Counted from the stretch's first letter, positions 11,598-24,300 are shown. The stretch is DNA of 64,000 nucleotides from Zizania palustris (GCA_019279435.1 JAAALK010000284.1:18853294-18917293); one strand, 5' to 3'. Numbers and translations: made by a program. The notes: a model not told the origin generated them from the sequence alone.

Positions 11598-14052
11598 CTA
11601 CACATGATAAGAATATCTCGATCGTTCAGTGCTGGGGTGAGTGAAAAAATGACGAGGCATCCAGCACTGAGTGACACGAGTAGTAGGCACAGTAAAAGTA
11701 GACGGTCTACGCACATGATAATCGGAATGATGCAAAGTGCGAGGTCTACCTACATGCTGTGAACGAATAACATGTCGAGGTCTCCTACTTTGACGAGGTA
11801 CAAAGCTACTCGCCCGGGGTCTACCACCATATGGAACATGGTGAACACCTCGAGGAGCAAAACCTCTCCGAGAAGTATGAGGAGCCTCAAAAGCAGGACA
11901 ACTCAGACTCATGCATACCTAAAGATGGGTAATGCATGTCCTTGTAACTCATCGCCTGAGAGCGTCGCTCATCCTTGATGCGACAAAAACAGAACCCAAC
12001 CAAATGACCCGTCCGCTGACAGTAGGAACAATGAAAAATTCTCCTAGGGGCACTCTCATGGGTCATAGGAGCAACTCTCACAGGCTCCTTGGGCTTCTTC
12101 TGATTGGTTTTCTTGGGAGGATTTTTCTTGGCAGGAGGAGTGGTTTTCTTTTGAGCTCGGGTAGGTTTCTTGGCTGGTGAAGTGTCTAACAGAGCTCTCT
12201 CTTTCTCTAAGGTAGTGGGTGAGGTGAAAACAATTTTGTTCTTACTGTCTGAAGAAATCCTCTCAAAACCCAAACCTAGAGCTACCCCTGCTCTGTCAGC
12301 ACACATCTTGGTCTTGGCCAAGAGCAAATCCATCCTACCCTTTCCCTCAGTGCATTTGTTAACCACAGAAAGAAGGTATTCATTTTCAGACATGAGGTTC
12401 TCAGCTCGCTCTCTAACAGTGCCTAGCTGGTCCTTAAGGATAATGCACGTGTCACAAACAGGCTGCACATCCTTAGAACTACCGACCCTCTCCAATCTAG
12501 CCTCTAAATCATGAACATGTTTATCACGTAAATTAATGCTCTCGCGTAATAAAGAACAGTTCATGCATTCAATATTATCATGAGGTCTAGATTCCACCAC
12601 CAAAAGCTACTTCTGTGCAGTCTCAAGCTCAAAAAGAGTTTGAGCATGTACAGAACGCAACTGAGCAAGCTCACTCATGACTACAGTAAGAGATTCACAT
12701 TCAGCATCATTAACTTTAGACTTAAGCATGACATACTCAGTAGAAACATATTCTAGCCTAAGTCTAAGGTATTTTCTTTCTCTAGCGGCTTGCACAAGTA
12801 ATTTATCCTGACCAAGAACTACTTCATTTAGTTCATCTAGTTTTATTAAAAGCTGGTCAGATGATAGAGGTACCTCGGATGAGTCAAGCTCATCGCCGCT
12901 GTGATCGCTGTCGGCCATGAAGCACAAGCCGGTGAAGTCTCGTCCCTTCTTGTCCTTCTTGTCCTCCTTCCTAGGGGACTCCTCCTCCTCAGAGCTCGAC
13001 TCCTCAGTTGAGGAAGTGTCGATGTCGCTGAGAGCAGCAACAAAAGCTCTGGAAGCGGCTTTGGCTACTCTCTTAGCCACCTTGCCGCGCTTGCCCTTCA
13101 CAAAGGGTTTCCTCTCCTTCTTGTGGTATTTGGGGCGCTCACTCTCATCTCTCTTCTTGAGCTTAGGGCAATTGGCCTTAATATGAGAAGTGTCGCCACA
13201 TTCAAAGCAACCACTGAAACCACTTCTCCTCTGATCCTGTCTTTCATGATGAAAATGGGTGAACCTTCTGGCAATGAGAGCAAGCTCATCATCATCCAGA
13301 GTGTCCACCTGCTCCTTTGTGACGGAGACCAGGGAGGACAAAGCAAAACCATCTGCAAAAACACAAGTGTCTGATGTGCTTGGTTCTGCAGTGGTGCCAC
13401 GGCTAGTGCTAGAAACCAATGCCAATGGCTGTGGCAAAGAGCTTTTATGCACTGCAAGAGATGCCTTGGCAATCTCTGTGGACTTCAGCTTGTTGAAGAA
13501 CTCATCACAGGTCAATGTGTCATAACCTGCGGACTCCTCAATGCTGGATATCTTCACTTCCCATATGCTACGGTCAAGAGCATAGAGAAGCTTGATAGCC
13601 CTATCATGATCATTGTAAGCAAGCGTCCCGTTGGACCGCAAGTTACTCACTATTGCATCAAAGCGAGAAAACATGGCATCTATAGATTCACCAGGTGCCT
13701 GCACAAATAGCTGATACTGTTGATTGTATGTGCATTGGCATCTCGCCTTAATTTGAGTAGAGCCCTCATGAAAAATAGTGAGAGTGGCCCAAATTTCCCT
13801 AGCAGTCCTAAGGTGCTGCACCCTATCGAACTCACTCCGGCTCAAACCAATGAACAGTATGTTTCTTGCTTTGGAGTTGGCATTATACTGATCTTTTTCT
13901 GTTTGAGAGGTGCGAGTCTCAGGGATGGAGTATTGTGAGTCCACAATCTCCCAAATTGCATTTCCTTGGCTTAGCAAGTAAGCCTCCATGCGCACCTTCC
14001 AGTATGCAAAGTCAGTCCCATCGAACAGAGGAATTTTACTAGCTCTGTCCAT
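11598..14052 (-). pseudogene. gag of C2, broken
   Basis: The Met at 14052 begins MDRASKIPLFDGTDFAYWK, the N-terminal signature of Copia capsid proteins. The UBN2-type region follows (AREIWATLTIFHEGSTQIKA), then a CCHC zinc knuckle (CFECGDTSHIKANC), an acidic serine-rich stretch and coiled coil. The first 481 codons are open. A TAG at 12607-12609 stops the frame and the same frame continues to 11887 with a second knuckle-like motif (CSYCQRTGHLVGFC). The arginine-rich tail (11598-11912) is in a shifted frame and ends at TAG 11598-11600. That tail is in the same frame as pol, separated only by this TAG. The role in the family is to package element RNA in cytoplasmic particles. Confidence 0.87.
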
Positions 14053-14101
14053 GTCGCCAACAGATCACAAAACCGGTTAAGGTCAACTGGTGATCTTAAC
14101 T

Positions 14102-14114
14102 TGCTCTGATACCA
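14102..14114 (-). other. Primer binding site of C2
   Basis: TGGTATCAGAGCA on the minus strand starts two bases after the 5' LTR (ending ...GGTCCAACA). It is complementary to initiator-methionine tRNA. Confidence 0.93.
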
Positions 14115-14116
14115 AT

Positions 14117-16040
14117 TGTTGGACCGGAAACGGCGACCAGAGGGGGGGTGAATGGGAGCTTTTAAAATTTCAGGCTAAAAACAGCCTTCGGTTTTAATCC
14201 TGTCTACTGCGGAACAGGCTTCGAACACCAACCTTCGAAGGTCTGGTTCGGAGGTATTTGACAGCTCCAAACACAGGCTTCGCAAGGAGTAAAAGTCCGA
14301 AGTCAAGCGGACTTCGCTCCACCCACAACCCCGAAAACAACTCTGCTAAGTCAGTGCAGGCTCCGCACACAGGGTGCTTCGAGCAGGCTTCGCACTTCAC
14401 CCAAGAGTGGACTACCCTTTGAGGACTTCGACCTAATACTTAGCGACAGCAACTAGTGCTGGGCTTCGTACTGCGAAGGTCTAAACGCACACTAACAGAC
14501 TTCGCTAGGGGCTTCGACACGAGAAGCTGAACGGGCTTCGATCAGGGCTTCGCTAGTAAGCAGCGAGGTCTAGCCTCCTGTTACACAGAGCGAATGCACA
14601 CTGAAAAGCACACTTCGCACAAAAACACCCTTCGCCTAAACAGGCTTCGGTGCACTACAACTAACGAGGTATGCAAGCAAGCTCAAGCAGAAAGACAACA
14701 CAGAAGCAGGGCTTCGCCGCTTGAACAAGGAACACAGTAAAAGAACTCACTGGATGAATACAACGTATGTGGGGCTAGTACAGGAGCTCAACAGTAAATG
14801 CTCAACGTGTTAAATGTTACCTACCCAGCCCCCATATTTATAGCCCACAGTTCACCCAAGTGAATTGACTACTTTACCCCTAGGGTTTACACTAGTTTTG
14901 CCTCTACAGAACAGAGGGGTACAAAAGGTAGTCAACTTTATTCTGGAGGCTTCTCTGTCAACTTTGCAGAGGGGACAGCGTCAGCTTTTTGCAGAGCAGA
15001 CAGTGTCAGCCTTTGCAGTCTTTGACCTTTCTGAAGCCCCCCCTTCGCACGCGAGGGGTGCGGTAGCTTCGGTGAGAAGCCTTGAGCCTGATGGCCTTCG
15101 CTTCACCGAAGATAGCCTCCGATACAGTGACGGTTTTGAGTCGAAACCGTCAAAGCCCTTGGGCCTTCGCACCAACACCTCCGGAGTGGACCACCACGGC
15201 TTCGCAACTACTCCCAGCTCGAACTCCGTCAGTCCGTGTACCGAAGCCATGCATGGCCGAAGTACCAAAAGTCAACCTCGCTCCGAAGCCCCACCTTCGG
15301 AGTACCACCCTTCGAAGTCCCTCCTTCGTCCAAGGCCTCCGCACGAAGCATTCCATGAGCACTCCATCTCAGTGTCTCTCCCCGAGCACACTTCTTGACG
15401 AACCTCACCCGGACCATGCCTTCGATGCGCCTCGACTTCTGAGACCTTCGTCGGGTATCTTCGAATGTCTCCCTCCAGAGCACACTTCGAACGCCTTGCC
15501 TCCGCAGAGGACTTGATCCACCATACTCCGAAGTCACTCCATCTGGAGTACCTTCGAAGTGCCTCACCTCCGAGGACTTTGTCTCGGAGTACCTTCACCC
15601 GGAGCCACGCTCCGCACTTACTGCCTTCTCCTGGTGCACCTCGACCCGAGGACCGACCCAAACCCCTTCGCAGCCACCGTGACGGAGCTCCCCGCTCCCC
15701 TGGCATCAAGCCTCCCGCTTGACCCAGGTTCACCTGCTACGAACCGTTCGTCGCCTCCGTGGTCTCCTGCGCACCACAGACAAACAGACAAGTGTATCCA
15801 GTACTCTGGAGACCTCTCCGGGTTAGCAACCTTCGGAACACACTCCGGTGTACCGCCCAAAGTACCAAGACCTTCGGTACGAACCCAGTCATCGTGTACC
15901 GTCGGACCCCTCCGACAGGCACACTCCGCTGCAATAGCTGCAGCAACCTCCGAACACCTTCAGAGGTACCCCTTCGAACCAGAGGTTAAAAGCCTGTCAA
16001 TCACTCATCACAAACACCGAAACCAACCCTTGGTTTCTAA
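14117..16040 (-). repeat. 5' LTR of C2
   Basis: It is 1924 bp, and on the + strand starts TGTTGGACCGGAAACGG and ends TTGGTTTCTAA. GTAGT follows at 16041-16045, duplicating 5363-5367. It differs from the 3' LTR by scattered substitutions and short indels, for example a missing TTCG-type repeat near 14402. Confidence 0.93.
14835..14842 (-). promoter_or_regulatory. TATA box of the C2 5' LTR
   Basis: TATAAATA on the minus strand lies about 725 bp before the LTR end, in the same relative place as 16070 of C1 and 42418 of E. It is the likely start region of element RNA. Confidence 0.65.
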
Positions 16041-16872
16041 GTAGTCTATTCACAGGGCTGAATAGTGCCTATAAATAGTGGAGGCTAGCCTAGGTCACAT
16101 CAACACTTTGAGCAGCCATTTTTGAGCTCCTGTGCTAGCCGCCACATACTCTTGTATTCGGTCTGTGAGTTCATTTTGTGTTCCTTGTTCAAGCAATGAA
16201 GCTTTGATTATGTTTTCATTTACAGCTTGAACTTATATGCTTACTTCACACTGCATGCTTTGATTTCATTATGTCTCATTTCTTCCTGTGATTGAGTTTA
16301 TTGCACTAGAGTGTTTTTGGAGAAGTGTGTGAGAGGTCTGTGTGTGGGAAGTGTGTTTTTCAGTGTCTGTTCGCTCTGTGTAAACTGGAGGCTAGACCTC
16401 TCTGATTACTAGCGAATCACTGTTCTTGGCTTAGATCGAAGCCCGTTTTCTTCCCTTGTCGAAGTCCTCGGTGAAGTCTGTTCAGTGTGCGTTTAGACCT
16501 TCGAAGTACGAAGCCTAGCACCAGTTGCTATCGCTGAGTATTTGGTCGAAGTCCGCAGAGGGAAGTCTGCTCTTGCGAAGGGTGAAGTTTGAAGCCTGCT
16601 CGAAGGCACCCAGTGTGCGGAGCCTGCACTGACTTAGTAGTGCTGAATCTTTGGAGTTGTGGGTGGAGCGAAGTCTTCTTGGCTTCAAACTTTTGCTCCT
16701 TGTGAAGCCTGTTTTCGGAGCTATGAAATACCTCCGAACCAAAACTTCGAAGGGTGTGTTCGAAGCCTATTCCGCAGAAGACAAAATTAAAACAGAAGGC
16801 TAGTTTTAGTCTAAAATTTTAAAAGCTCCCATTCACCCCCCCTCTGGTTGCTGTTTCCGGTCCAACAGAATG

Positions 16873-19859
16873 AGTGTGAACTAGTAAGATTAGTATTGAT
16901 AGCCACCCCCGACAAACAGACCCTAGCCCACTTCTATAGTCCAAGGGTATGGGTAGATATCCAAGGCGTAATATTCTGGGCAGACCCCATTCTAATAGAA
17001 TGTAAAGGTTTGGACCTCATCCTAGGGATGGATTGTTTAAACACGCACCAAGGGGTGATAGAATGCGCAAGAAGGAAAGTAACCAGTGACTAGTGAAGAA
17101 GGAGCTATCGTCATGTTTCAGATGCCAAGCCAGAAGCCCGTAGGATTTCACCTACATCATATCACACTAGAAGAAATACCGGTAGCCTGTGAGTACCCGG
17201 ATGTCTTTCCTGAGGATTTTCCATGGATGCCACCCAAGAGGGATATTGAGTTTAGGATTGACCTAGTGCCCGAGACCACTCCCATCTCCAAGCGACCCTA
17301 CCGGATGGCCGCAAACGAGTTGGCAGAGATGAAGCAACAGCTAGAAGACCTTGAGCGGAAAGGATTTATAAGACCCAGCACATCCCCATGGGGAGCCCCC
17401 ATTATCTTCGTCGAGAAGAAGGAAGATAAGGCTAAGCGAATGTGTGTGGATTATCGGGCTTTGAATGAGGTGACCATCAAGAACAAGTACCCTCTACCCA
17501 GGATTGATGATTTATTTGATCAACCGAAAGGAGCCACGGTATTCTCCAAGATCGACCTCTGGTCCAAATATCATCAGCTGAGGATTCGAGAGGAAGACAT
17601 ACCTAAGACGACCTTCACTTCCCGATATGGATTATATGAGTGCACCGTCATGTCGTTTGGGTTAACCAACGCCCCTGCCTTCTTCATGAATATGATGAAT
17701 AAAGTGTTCATGGAGTACTTGGATAAATTTATCGTGGTATTCATAGATGATATCCTAATTTATTCCAAGAACCGAGAAGAGCATGAGACCCACATCCCAT
17801 TGACCCTAGGAAAACTCAGGGAACATCAGTTATACGCCAAGTACAACAAGTGCAAGTTCTGGACGGCGGAAGTAAAGTTCCTAGGGCATATTATCTCGGC
17901 ACAAGGCATCAGCGGTAGACCCTGCCACCGTGGAGGCAGTTACGGATTGGCTGCCACCCACCAACATATCGGAAATACGAAGTTTTCTGGGATTAGCAGG
18001 TTACTGTCGTCGATTTATTGAGAATTTCTCCAAGATAGCAAAGCCCATGACCAAGTTGCTGTAGAAAGGAGAGAAGTTTGAATGGACTCCAGAATGCGAG
18101 GAAAGTTTTCAGACCCTCAAGACGCGATTGGTGTCAGCACCAATATTGACCCTACCGGATATAAGTAAGGACTTTCACGTATACTACGATGCATCTCGTC
18201 AGGGTTCGGGATGTGTTCTTATGCAAGACGGAAAAGTTGTCTCATACGCCTCCCGACAATTGAGACCACACGAGCTAAACTACCCTACCCATGACCTAGA
18301 ATTGGCTGCTGTAGTGCACGCTCTGAAGATTTGGAGGTACTATCTTGTTGGAAACCGTTGTGAAGTCTTCACGTACCACAAAAGTTTGAAGTATATCTTC
18401 ACGCATCCGGATCTCAATCTTAGGCAGAGGAGGTGGCTAGAATTAATAAAGGACTACGACTTAGGCATTCATTACCATCCCGACAAAGCAAACATGGTGG
18501 CTGATGCTTTAAGCCGTAAAGGATACTGTACTGCCATCATGATTCAGGACCACACACCTTTGTTATATAAGGAGATGGAGAAGTTAAACCTCGGAATAAC
18601 CACTACAGTCTATTTAGCCACACTTGAGGCAAGACCAGTCTTAATCGATCAAATCCGTGAAGCTCAGTTAGAAGATCTAGATATAGCAGCAATCAAGAAG
18701 AACATGAGACAGGGTAAGGCCCCGGGGTTCTTAGAAGATGAGAACGACACTGTATGGTTTGGAACCAGGTTGTGTGTGCCTAATAAACTAGAGTAAGGAT
18801 CCTTATTCTAAGAGAGGGCCATGAAACTTTGTACTCCATCCATCCCGGAAGTACAAAGATGTACCAGGATTTGAAGGAAAGGTATTGGTGGGTCAGTATG
18901 AAAAAGGAGATTGCTCAGTTCGTAGCGGAATGTGACACCTGCCGACGAGTAAAAGCAGAACATCAGAGGCCAGCGGGATTGTTGCAGCCCCTCAAGGTTC
19001 CCGAATGGAAATGGGAAGAGATCGACATGGATTTCATCACCGGACTCCCAAAGACCCAAGCTGGATATGACTCTATATGGGTAATCATCGATCGACTTAC
19101 GAAGGTAGCTCACTTCATAGCCATCAAGACAACCTTCAGCAGTCCTAAATTGGTATAATTATACATGGCCCGCATAGTGTGCCTCCATGGAGTGCCTATG
19201 AAGATCATCTCCGATAGAGGGAGTCAGTTCACGTCTCGGTTCTGGAAAAACATCCAAGAGGAGATGGGGATGAGACTGAACTTTAGCACAACATACCACC
19301 CCTAGACTGATGGGCAGACCGAGAGGGTGAATCAGATATTGAAGAGAAAGTAAGGATCATCCAAGACAGACTGAAGACATCCCAGTCCCGACAAAAGAGC
19401 TATGCCTACAACCGCCGTCGGGATCTAGCCTTTGAAGAAGGAGATCATGGCTACCTCAGAGTCACTCCCTTCCGCGGCACCCAGAGGTTTAATATGAGAG
19501 GGAAGTTAGCACCTCGATACGTTGGACCCTTTCGGATCATCCGACGTCAAGGCGAGGTCGCTTACCAGTTGGAATTACCACCATCATTGGTTGGGGTACA
19601 TGATGTGTCTCACGTGTCACAGCTATAGAGGTGTCTTCGAGTTCCGACAGAGCAGGTCGACCTTCAGCAGCTGAATATCTAAGAGGATCCGACCTATGTG
19701 GAGAAGCCCGTTCTGATATTGGAAGTCAAAGAAAGGATAACCAGGAGTCAGGTTATTCACTTTTGCAAGGTCCAGTGGAGCAATCATCCGGTAGAGGAAG
19801 CTACATGGGAAAAGGAAGAGGAACTAAAAGCGCAACACCCAGAGTTATTTGAGGATTGA
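16873..19859 (+). pseudogene. pol of element A, second part (protease end to chromodomain-like tail)
   Basis: The frame resumes with the protease end (GLDLILGMDCLNTHQGVIEC). RT (17086-18021) has VDYRALNEVTIKNKYPLPRID and the catalytic FIDDILIYS near 17740. RNase H (18128-18796) has YYDASRQGSG and DLELAAVVHAL, but TYHKSLKYIF has Tyr where the family has a catalytic Asp. The integrase zinc finger (CDTCRRVKAEHQRPAG) and the core DMDFITGLP and ISDRGSQF follow, then TDGQTERVNQ. At about 19350 the expected segment of roughly 70 residues is missing and the frame continues at IIQDRLK. The end (ILEVKERITRSQVIHF to ELFED) resembles a divergent chromodomain. Breaks are near 17090 and 17900, with stops at 18062, 19156, 19303, 19626 and 19679. 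Confidence 0.88.
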
Positions 19860-19885
19860 TTTGAATCTCGAGGATGAGATTCTCT

Positions 19886-19901
19886 ATAAGGGGGATAGGA
19901 T
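19886..19901 (+). other. Polypurine tract of element A
   Basis: ATAAGGGGGATAGGAT directly precedes the 3' LTR start TGTAACATC. Confidence 0.82.
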
Positions 19902-19960
19902 TGTAACATCACAAATTTAAAAAGTAAAATAAAATGAGGGAAATATTTTTTCTAAAATAT

Positions 19961-22613
19961 TGTGGGATCAGAATGGCGACTAGAGGGGGTGAATAGGTGC
20001 CTAGACACTTTATTTCGAAGTGATGGCCTAATCAAATCACCCAACGCACCTCTAAAAACACAAATTCAAGTTTCAAATCAATCAGTACAAAAGTTGAGCT
20101 CAAACAGATTCAAATGCCCAAAAACAACTTTGATTCAAGCTTCTCAAACAGCCACTATCAAAACACTTACTCTAGAGATCAAATTCAAGTGTAAAAAGTA
20201 ATTCAGACGTATTAACTCAATCACAATTAGGATACACACAATTCTGAAATTTTTCGGATGGTGAATAGTAAATGTAATTTCAGCAAAGTGTATTTGTCAA
20301 TTTTAGTTTCAGATTGCAAGTTTCCTTCTCAAATTTTGCATCAACATATCATACAAAGATTCACAAGTTGTCAAGAATGCTATAACCTGAAAATTCACAA
20401 AGCTGCACAAGCCAACTCAGATTTCTTGAAGTGTATTCAACAAAATCACTACTGTAGCAGAACAACCAGATTTTCACAATTTCAAGTTCATTGACACTAA
20501 CTCAGCTCTAGTGAAGATCTTCTGAATATGAGAACAAAAGACAGAACAAGAATCCTGAAACTGAATGAACAATGACTGTGATTCAAACTGAATAAACAGC
20601 TAGTTCACAATACTACAAAATCAGTATAAACTTGATCACTTGAAATGCATTTTTCACTGCATTACTATTGCACAACAGACAACAGTAGTACCAAATGAAT
20701 TCTGAACTTATAGTTCTCTTCACAGCATTCTTTGCAAGCAATTTGAAATGAAGAACTGAACTTAGCACATTTTAATCAGAGCCAAATGTGAATCAGACAA
20801 CATGAGCTCACTACTGATTTCAGAACACAGTACATAACACACACAGAATTTGAAAAACCTCACTCAGTTTTCGGTTGAGGAATAGTGAGAGTAAAACACA
20901 ACTGATTCAGTATTGAATAAACTCTGAACAAGTTTTAATCACAGATGCAAAAAGCCAAATCTCACTCATCTACTGCAACTCAAACAATGATCTCAGAATT
21001 GTATTGAACAAGTATTGAGCACAGAAACAGATTATAAGACATAACTGAACTGATCATGCATCTTAGCAAACCTTAAAACAGACAATTAAAACTGCATCTC
21101 TAAAATAGTTCATGGACATACACATATTGCATCTGAAATTGTTACTAGAAGTGGTTAAACAATTCAGAATAATATCTACCAAGAGACCAAACAAATCAAC
21201 CAGTTTATCCACAGAATTTTGAAGAACCACTCATGGATTGCTTGCTGGAACTAAATGGCACAAAGTAGTGAACAACTTTGTAAACAATTTCTGTAACACA
21301 TCCAAGCATCCAGCACCCATACTTTTGAATTTGACAGCAAGAAATAATCTACAGGATGTGATAGACTTTGTTCCTCATCAAACCACTAGCGAGAACACAG
21401 AACTTGAAACATCCAGCACTTCATCCAGGCCATGAGTTACTCAAAACCAATACTAAAATTAAGAGTTCATCATGAACTGCAAATAAACTCTAAAAACAGA
21501 CTCTAAACTGAAACACTAATCCATGAAATTCAGTGTAAACTTCCATAGGTTCAATGATAGAACAATTCAGAAACAATCATACTAATCACCGAATAAGATC
21601 ATCAACAAACATGTTTCAGATCATCAGAAATCCAGATGCAACAGACAGGAAACTCACTTTGTATTTTAGCTAAAATCAGAAGAACGGTGTTGATGTATAG
21701 CTTTGTCGGAAGAGATTTTTCCTTCACTGGCTCTAGGGAAGAATCCTGATGATGAACAGGCTTATCGGCACGGCTGTAGTTGATCTGAAAATGTTCACGC
21801 CACACTGTTCATCATCACGCGATGCAACAGGAAGAAAGAACTCGGATGAACAAACTTAGCTAGAGGCAGAAAACAAATTTGATTTCTTTTTTTGCTTGAA
21901 TGTTCTGGATGATCCACGGAAGACAGCAGGGAGGGGGATAAATATCCCACCTGCCCATGTTTCTAGATGGCCCATTTTTCAATCATCCCCCTAGAAAGAC
22001 TCTATTTACAAAACTGAACATAAAAACTGAAAATACCCTTTTACACAAAACCTCTCTTTAGAATATTTCAGAATATATATTCCAAAAATACTCTAAAAAA
22101 TACACACTAAGACACTACAAATTTAAACTAACACTTTGACATTATTTTATTGAAATAGTAAAAATATTTAAAATTCCGACGGTTTTTAGCAAAAACCGAC
22201 AAAGCCTCTCCCGATCGTCGACGCCCGTCGTTAGTCCGTGAACTCGACTGCCAGCAAGTCTCTCCCGCTCTTGATCCCTCGAGCCGCCTTATCACTTGCA
22301 CTGGATTCCCTTTCGCTGACTCGAACGATGCTTCGTCTCGATCAATCTCCAACTCGACGTCCCGTTTGACCTCCATGCGTACATCTGAGTCCACTCTCGA
22401 CTTCGACTGACACCCTCGACCATCTGGCATTAGACTCCCCATCTAACCCTGATCTCGTGTCCTCGACAGTTGACGAGTAACTCCAGTCTACACACATGAG
22501 ACAAACACAGACACACACCAACTCCAGTATACCCAGACTCAACTCATGAATCCAACCTGTCAATCACTCATCATACCTTTGAACAATAGTGACACACCTC
22601 ACTATGTTCCTCA
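19961..22613 (-). repeat. B': solo LTR of a long-LTR Copia family, minus strand
   Basis: It is 2653 bp. On the + strand it starts TGTGGGATCAGAATGGCGAC and ends TATGTTCCTCA. AATAT is duplicated at 19956-19960 and 22614-22618. The end sequence (CTCTAGTCGCC..TGATCCCACA type on the minus strand) parallels the CTCTGGTCGC..GGTCC(A/T)ACA ends of the Sireviruses here, so a related Copia lineage is likely. There is no primer site, coding or second LTR. It is the same family as 36327-39278, in the opposite orientation. Most of it is A/T-rich sequence without a gene. Confidence 0.9.
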
Positions 22614-23330
22614 AATATAAATGATTATTTTAATTAGAGAAAAGGATAAAAGAACCCAAAGAAAGCAAAACAGGGAAAATAATTCAAATTTAAGGCTGGT
22701 AAATTTATGATGGAATCTATAAGCCAAGAAATATTTTTAGGAATTTTTACAAAATTTTAGCAATAGTGATCCAAGCTCTAAATCAACAATTGATTTTCTG
22801 GAAATATTTTAAATTGAAAATACATTTTAAATAGTATTGGGCTGCAAGCCTCGAATCTTCCCCAGCCCAGCCCAATCCAGCCCCCTAGCCTCCGACAAGT
22901 GGGACCCACCTGTCGACACCGTCCCCCACCCTCTCTCCTCCGCGTGCGCATCTGTCGGCCCGCCTGTCAGCCACTCGCACGTGCCCTCGGCCTCTGGCAG
23001 CCTTGGCCAACCTGTCGACGTGCTTGGTTTCGCCAGCGGCCACTGACAGGTGGCCCCCCACCTATCGGGATCATCTTCCCCGATGGAAAGGGATCCCCTA
23101 TCCATCGCCGGAGGGATCCCTTCCCAAAATCCGTCGTCGGCCGGCCCTTATTCACCGAATTGGACCCGAGATCACCTTCCTCGATCGCCGGCGATCTCAT
23201 TCCACCTAAAGCCGATGCAGTTTCACCTCTATGGCAAGTACCCGAGTGCTTGGAAGGGTCACCAGAAAACTTGGAAAGTTTCCCTCGGCTTTCCTCTGGT
23301 AAGCCTTCTATTCTTCACCGACAACGACCC

Positions 23331-23338
23331 TATAAAAA
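23331..23338 (+). promoter_or_regulatory. TATA box of the A-family LTR
   Basis: TATAAAAA in a GC-rich context, followed by CCCTCGACGTC. It would place the start of element RNA about 2.4 kb before the LTR end, giving a very long R-U5 leader. Confidence 0.55.
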
Positions 23339-24300
23339 CCCTCGACGTCTCCGCACAGCGCCCACACCACTTGAGCCCAAGCCCTCGGGTTCCCGAGCGC
23401 CGCCACCTCTTTTTTGGATTTTCCCCTGCCTCGGCTTCGGCAGCCCTCGCCGGTGCCTCAGGACCCCGCTGCCCTTGCCGACGCCACCTCCAGGACCACC
23501 GACGACCACCCATCCTCGGCCTCACCTCCGTTGGGGCGGACCGCCACCGGATCGCCATCGCCACCGTCAACCCGAAGGTTTTCGCCACCATCCCTTGTCG
23601 CCAACCACCGTCACTGCCCCTTCGCCGCCACTACCGGTACACCCGAGTTCCCCTTGCCCTGGTCCCGTTTTAAGCCTTAGCCATGCCGATTAGCCATCGC
23701 CGTAGCCGGAATCCCTCGCCGTCGCGCCGCCGGAGCTAGAGACGAAGGGTAAATTACCCCCGGCGCCGCGTGCCGTGCCGAACGAAGTCCTGGCCACACG
23801 ATTGAGATCGAACGACACAAAATAAATCCTTTTGGGATTTAATCTGGGCCCTTGATCTGCGTTGAACCGGTACGGAGCGCTGTGGGCCGTCGAATTCCAT
23901 TTAAAAATCCCGCCTCGCGCCTGGCCATCGGATCTGGATCGGGCGGTCTAGAGGGCTCCGGTCCACGTGCACAGTGCGTGGGTCCATGGTGAGCCTGGCT
24001 CACCGTGGACTCGAACCCTTTTCTGTTTAAAATAAAAATTCAGAAAAACAGTTTAAACTTTGAAAATTCATATCTTGCTCAATTTAACTCCAAATTTCAC
24101 CATTAAAATTTTGTAAATTTTTTGTTTTTATTCTCTGCCCATTTATGCAATAAAAACATTAGGTTTATTTTGTACATTTTATTCTTATTTAAATGGGAAA
24201 ATAAAAACCCTTTAGGGTAAATACTTATTTCATCTTATAAAATTCAGAAACCCAATAAAAATTAATCTTAAATATTTGGGCAGATATTTTCAAAGAATTT

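Larger units (their letters stand above)
5368..16040 (-). mobile_element. C2: full-length Sirevirus (Maximus-type Copia), minus strand
   Basis: It is a 10,673 bp element with two LTRs (1929 and 1924 bp), primer site, gag, pol in Copia order (protease, integrase, RT, RNase H), a 3' spacer and a polypurine tract. The target duplication GTAGT flanks it inside the related solo LTR C1. The LTRs differ at a few percent of positions, so it is younger than A but clearly older than E. Gag and pol carry stops and frameshifts, so it is not autonomous. The minus-strand 5' ends of its LTRs read TTAGAAACC (16040) and TAAGAAACC (7296) instead of the TGAGAAACC of related LTRs. Confidence 0.93.
4165..16867 (+). 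repeat. C1: Sirevirus solo LTR in the protease gene of A, split by C2
   Basis: The left part is 4165-5367, starting TGAGAAACCAAGG. The right part is 16046-16867, ending CCGGTCCAACA. Together they make about 2025 bp. The target duplication GAATG is at 4160-4164 and again at 16868-16872, and removing the insert rejoins the Gypsy protease frame. No primer site or coding region belongs to it, so it is a solo LTR left by recombination between two LTRs. A TATAAATA box is at 16070-16077. C2 interrupts it with GTAGT duplicated at 5363-5367 and 16041-16045. Confidence 0.9.

Noticed and set aside
22899..23693. 264-codon proline/arginine-rich open frame and overlapping frames
   Set aside because: Lies in the GC-rich part of the A LTR around the TATA box. 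Frames open on both strands reflect base composition, and the 5' LTR equivalent is not conserved as coding.
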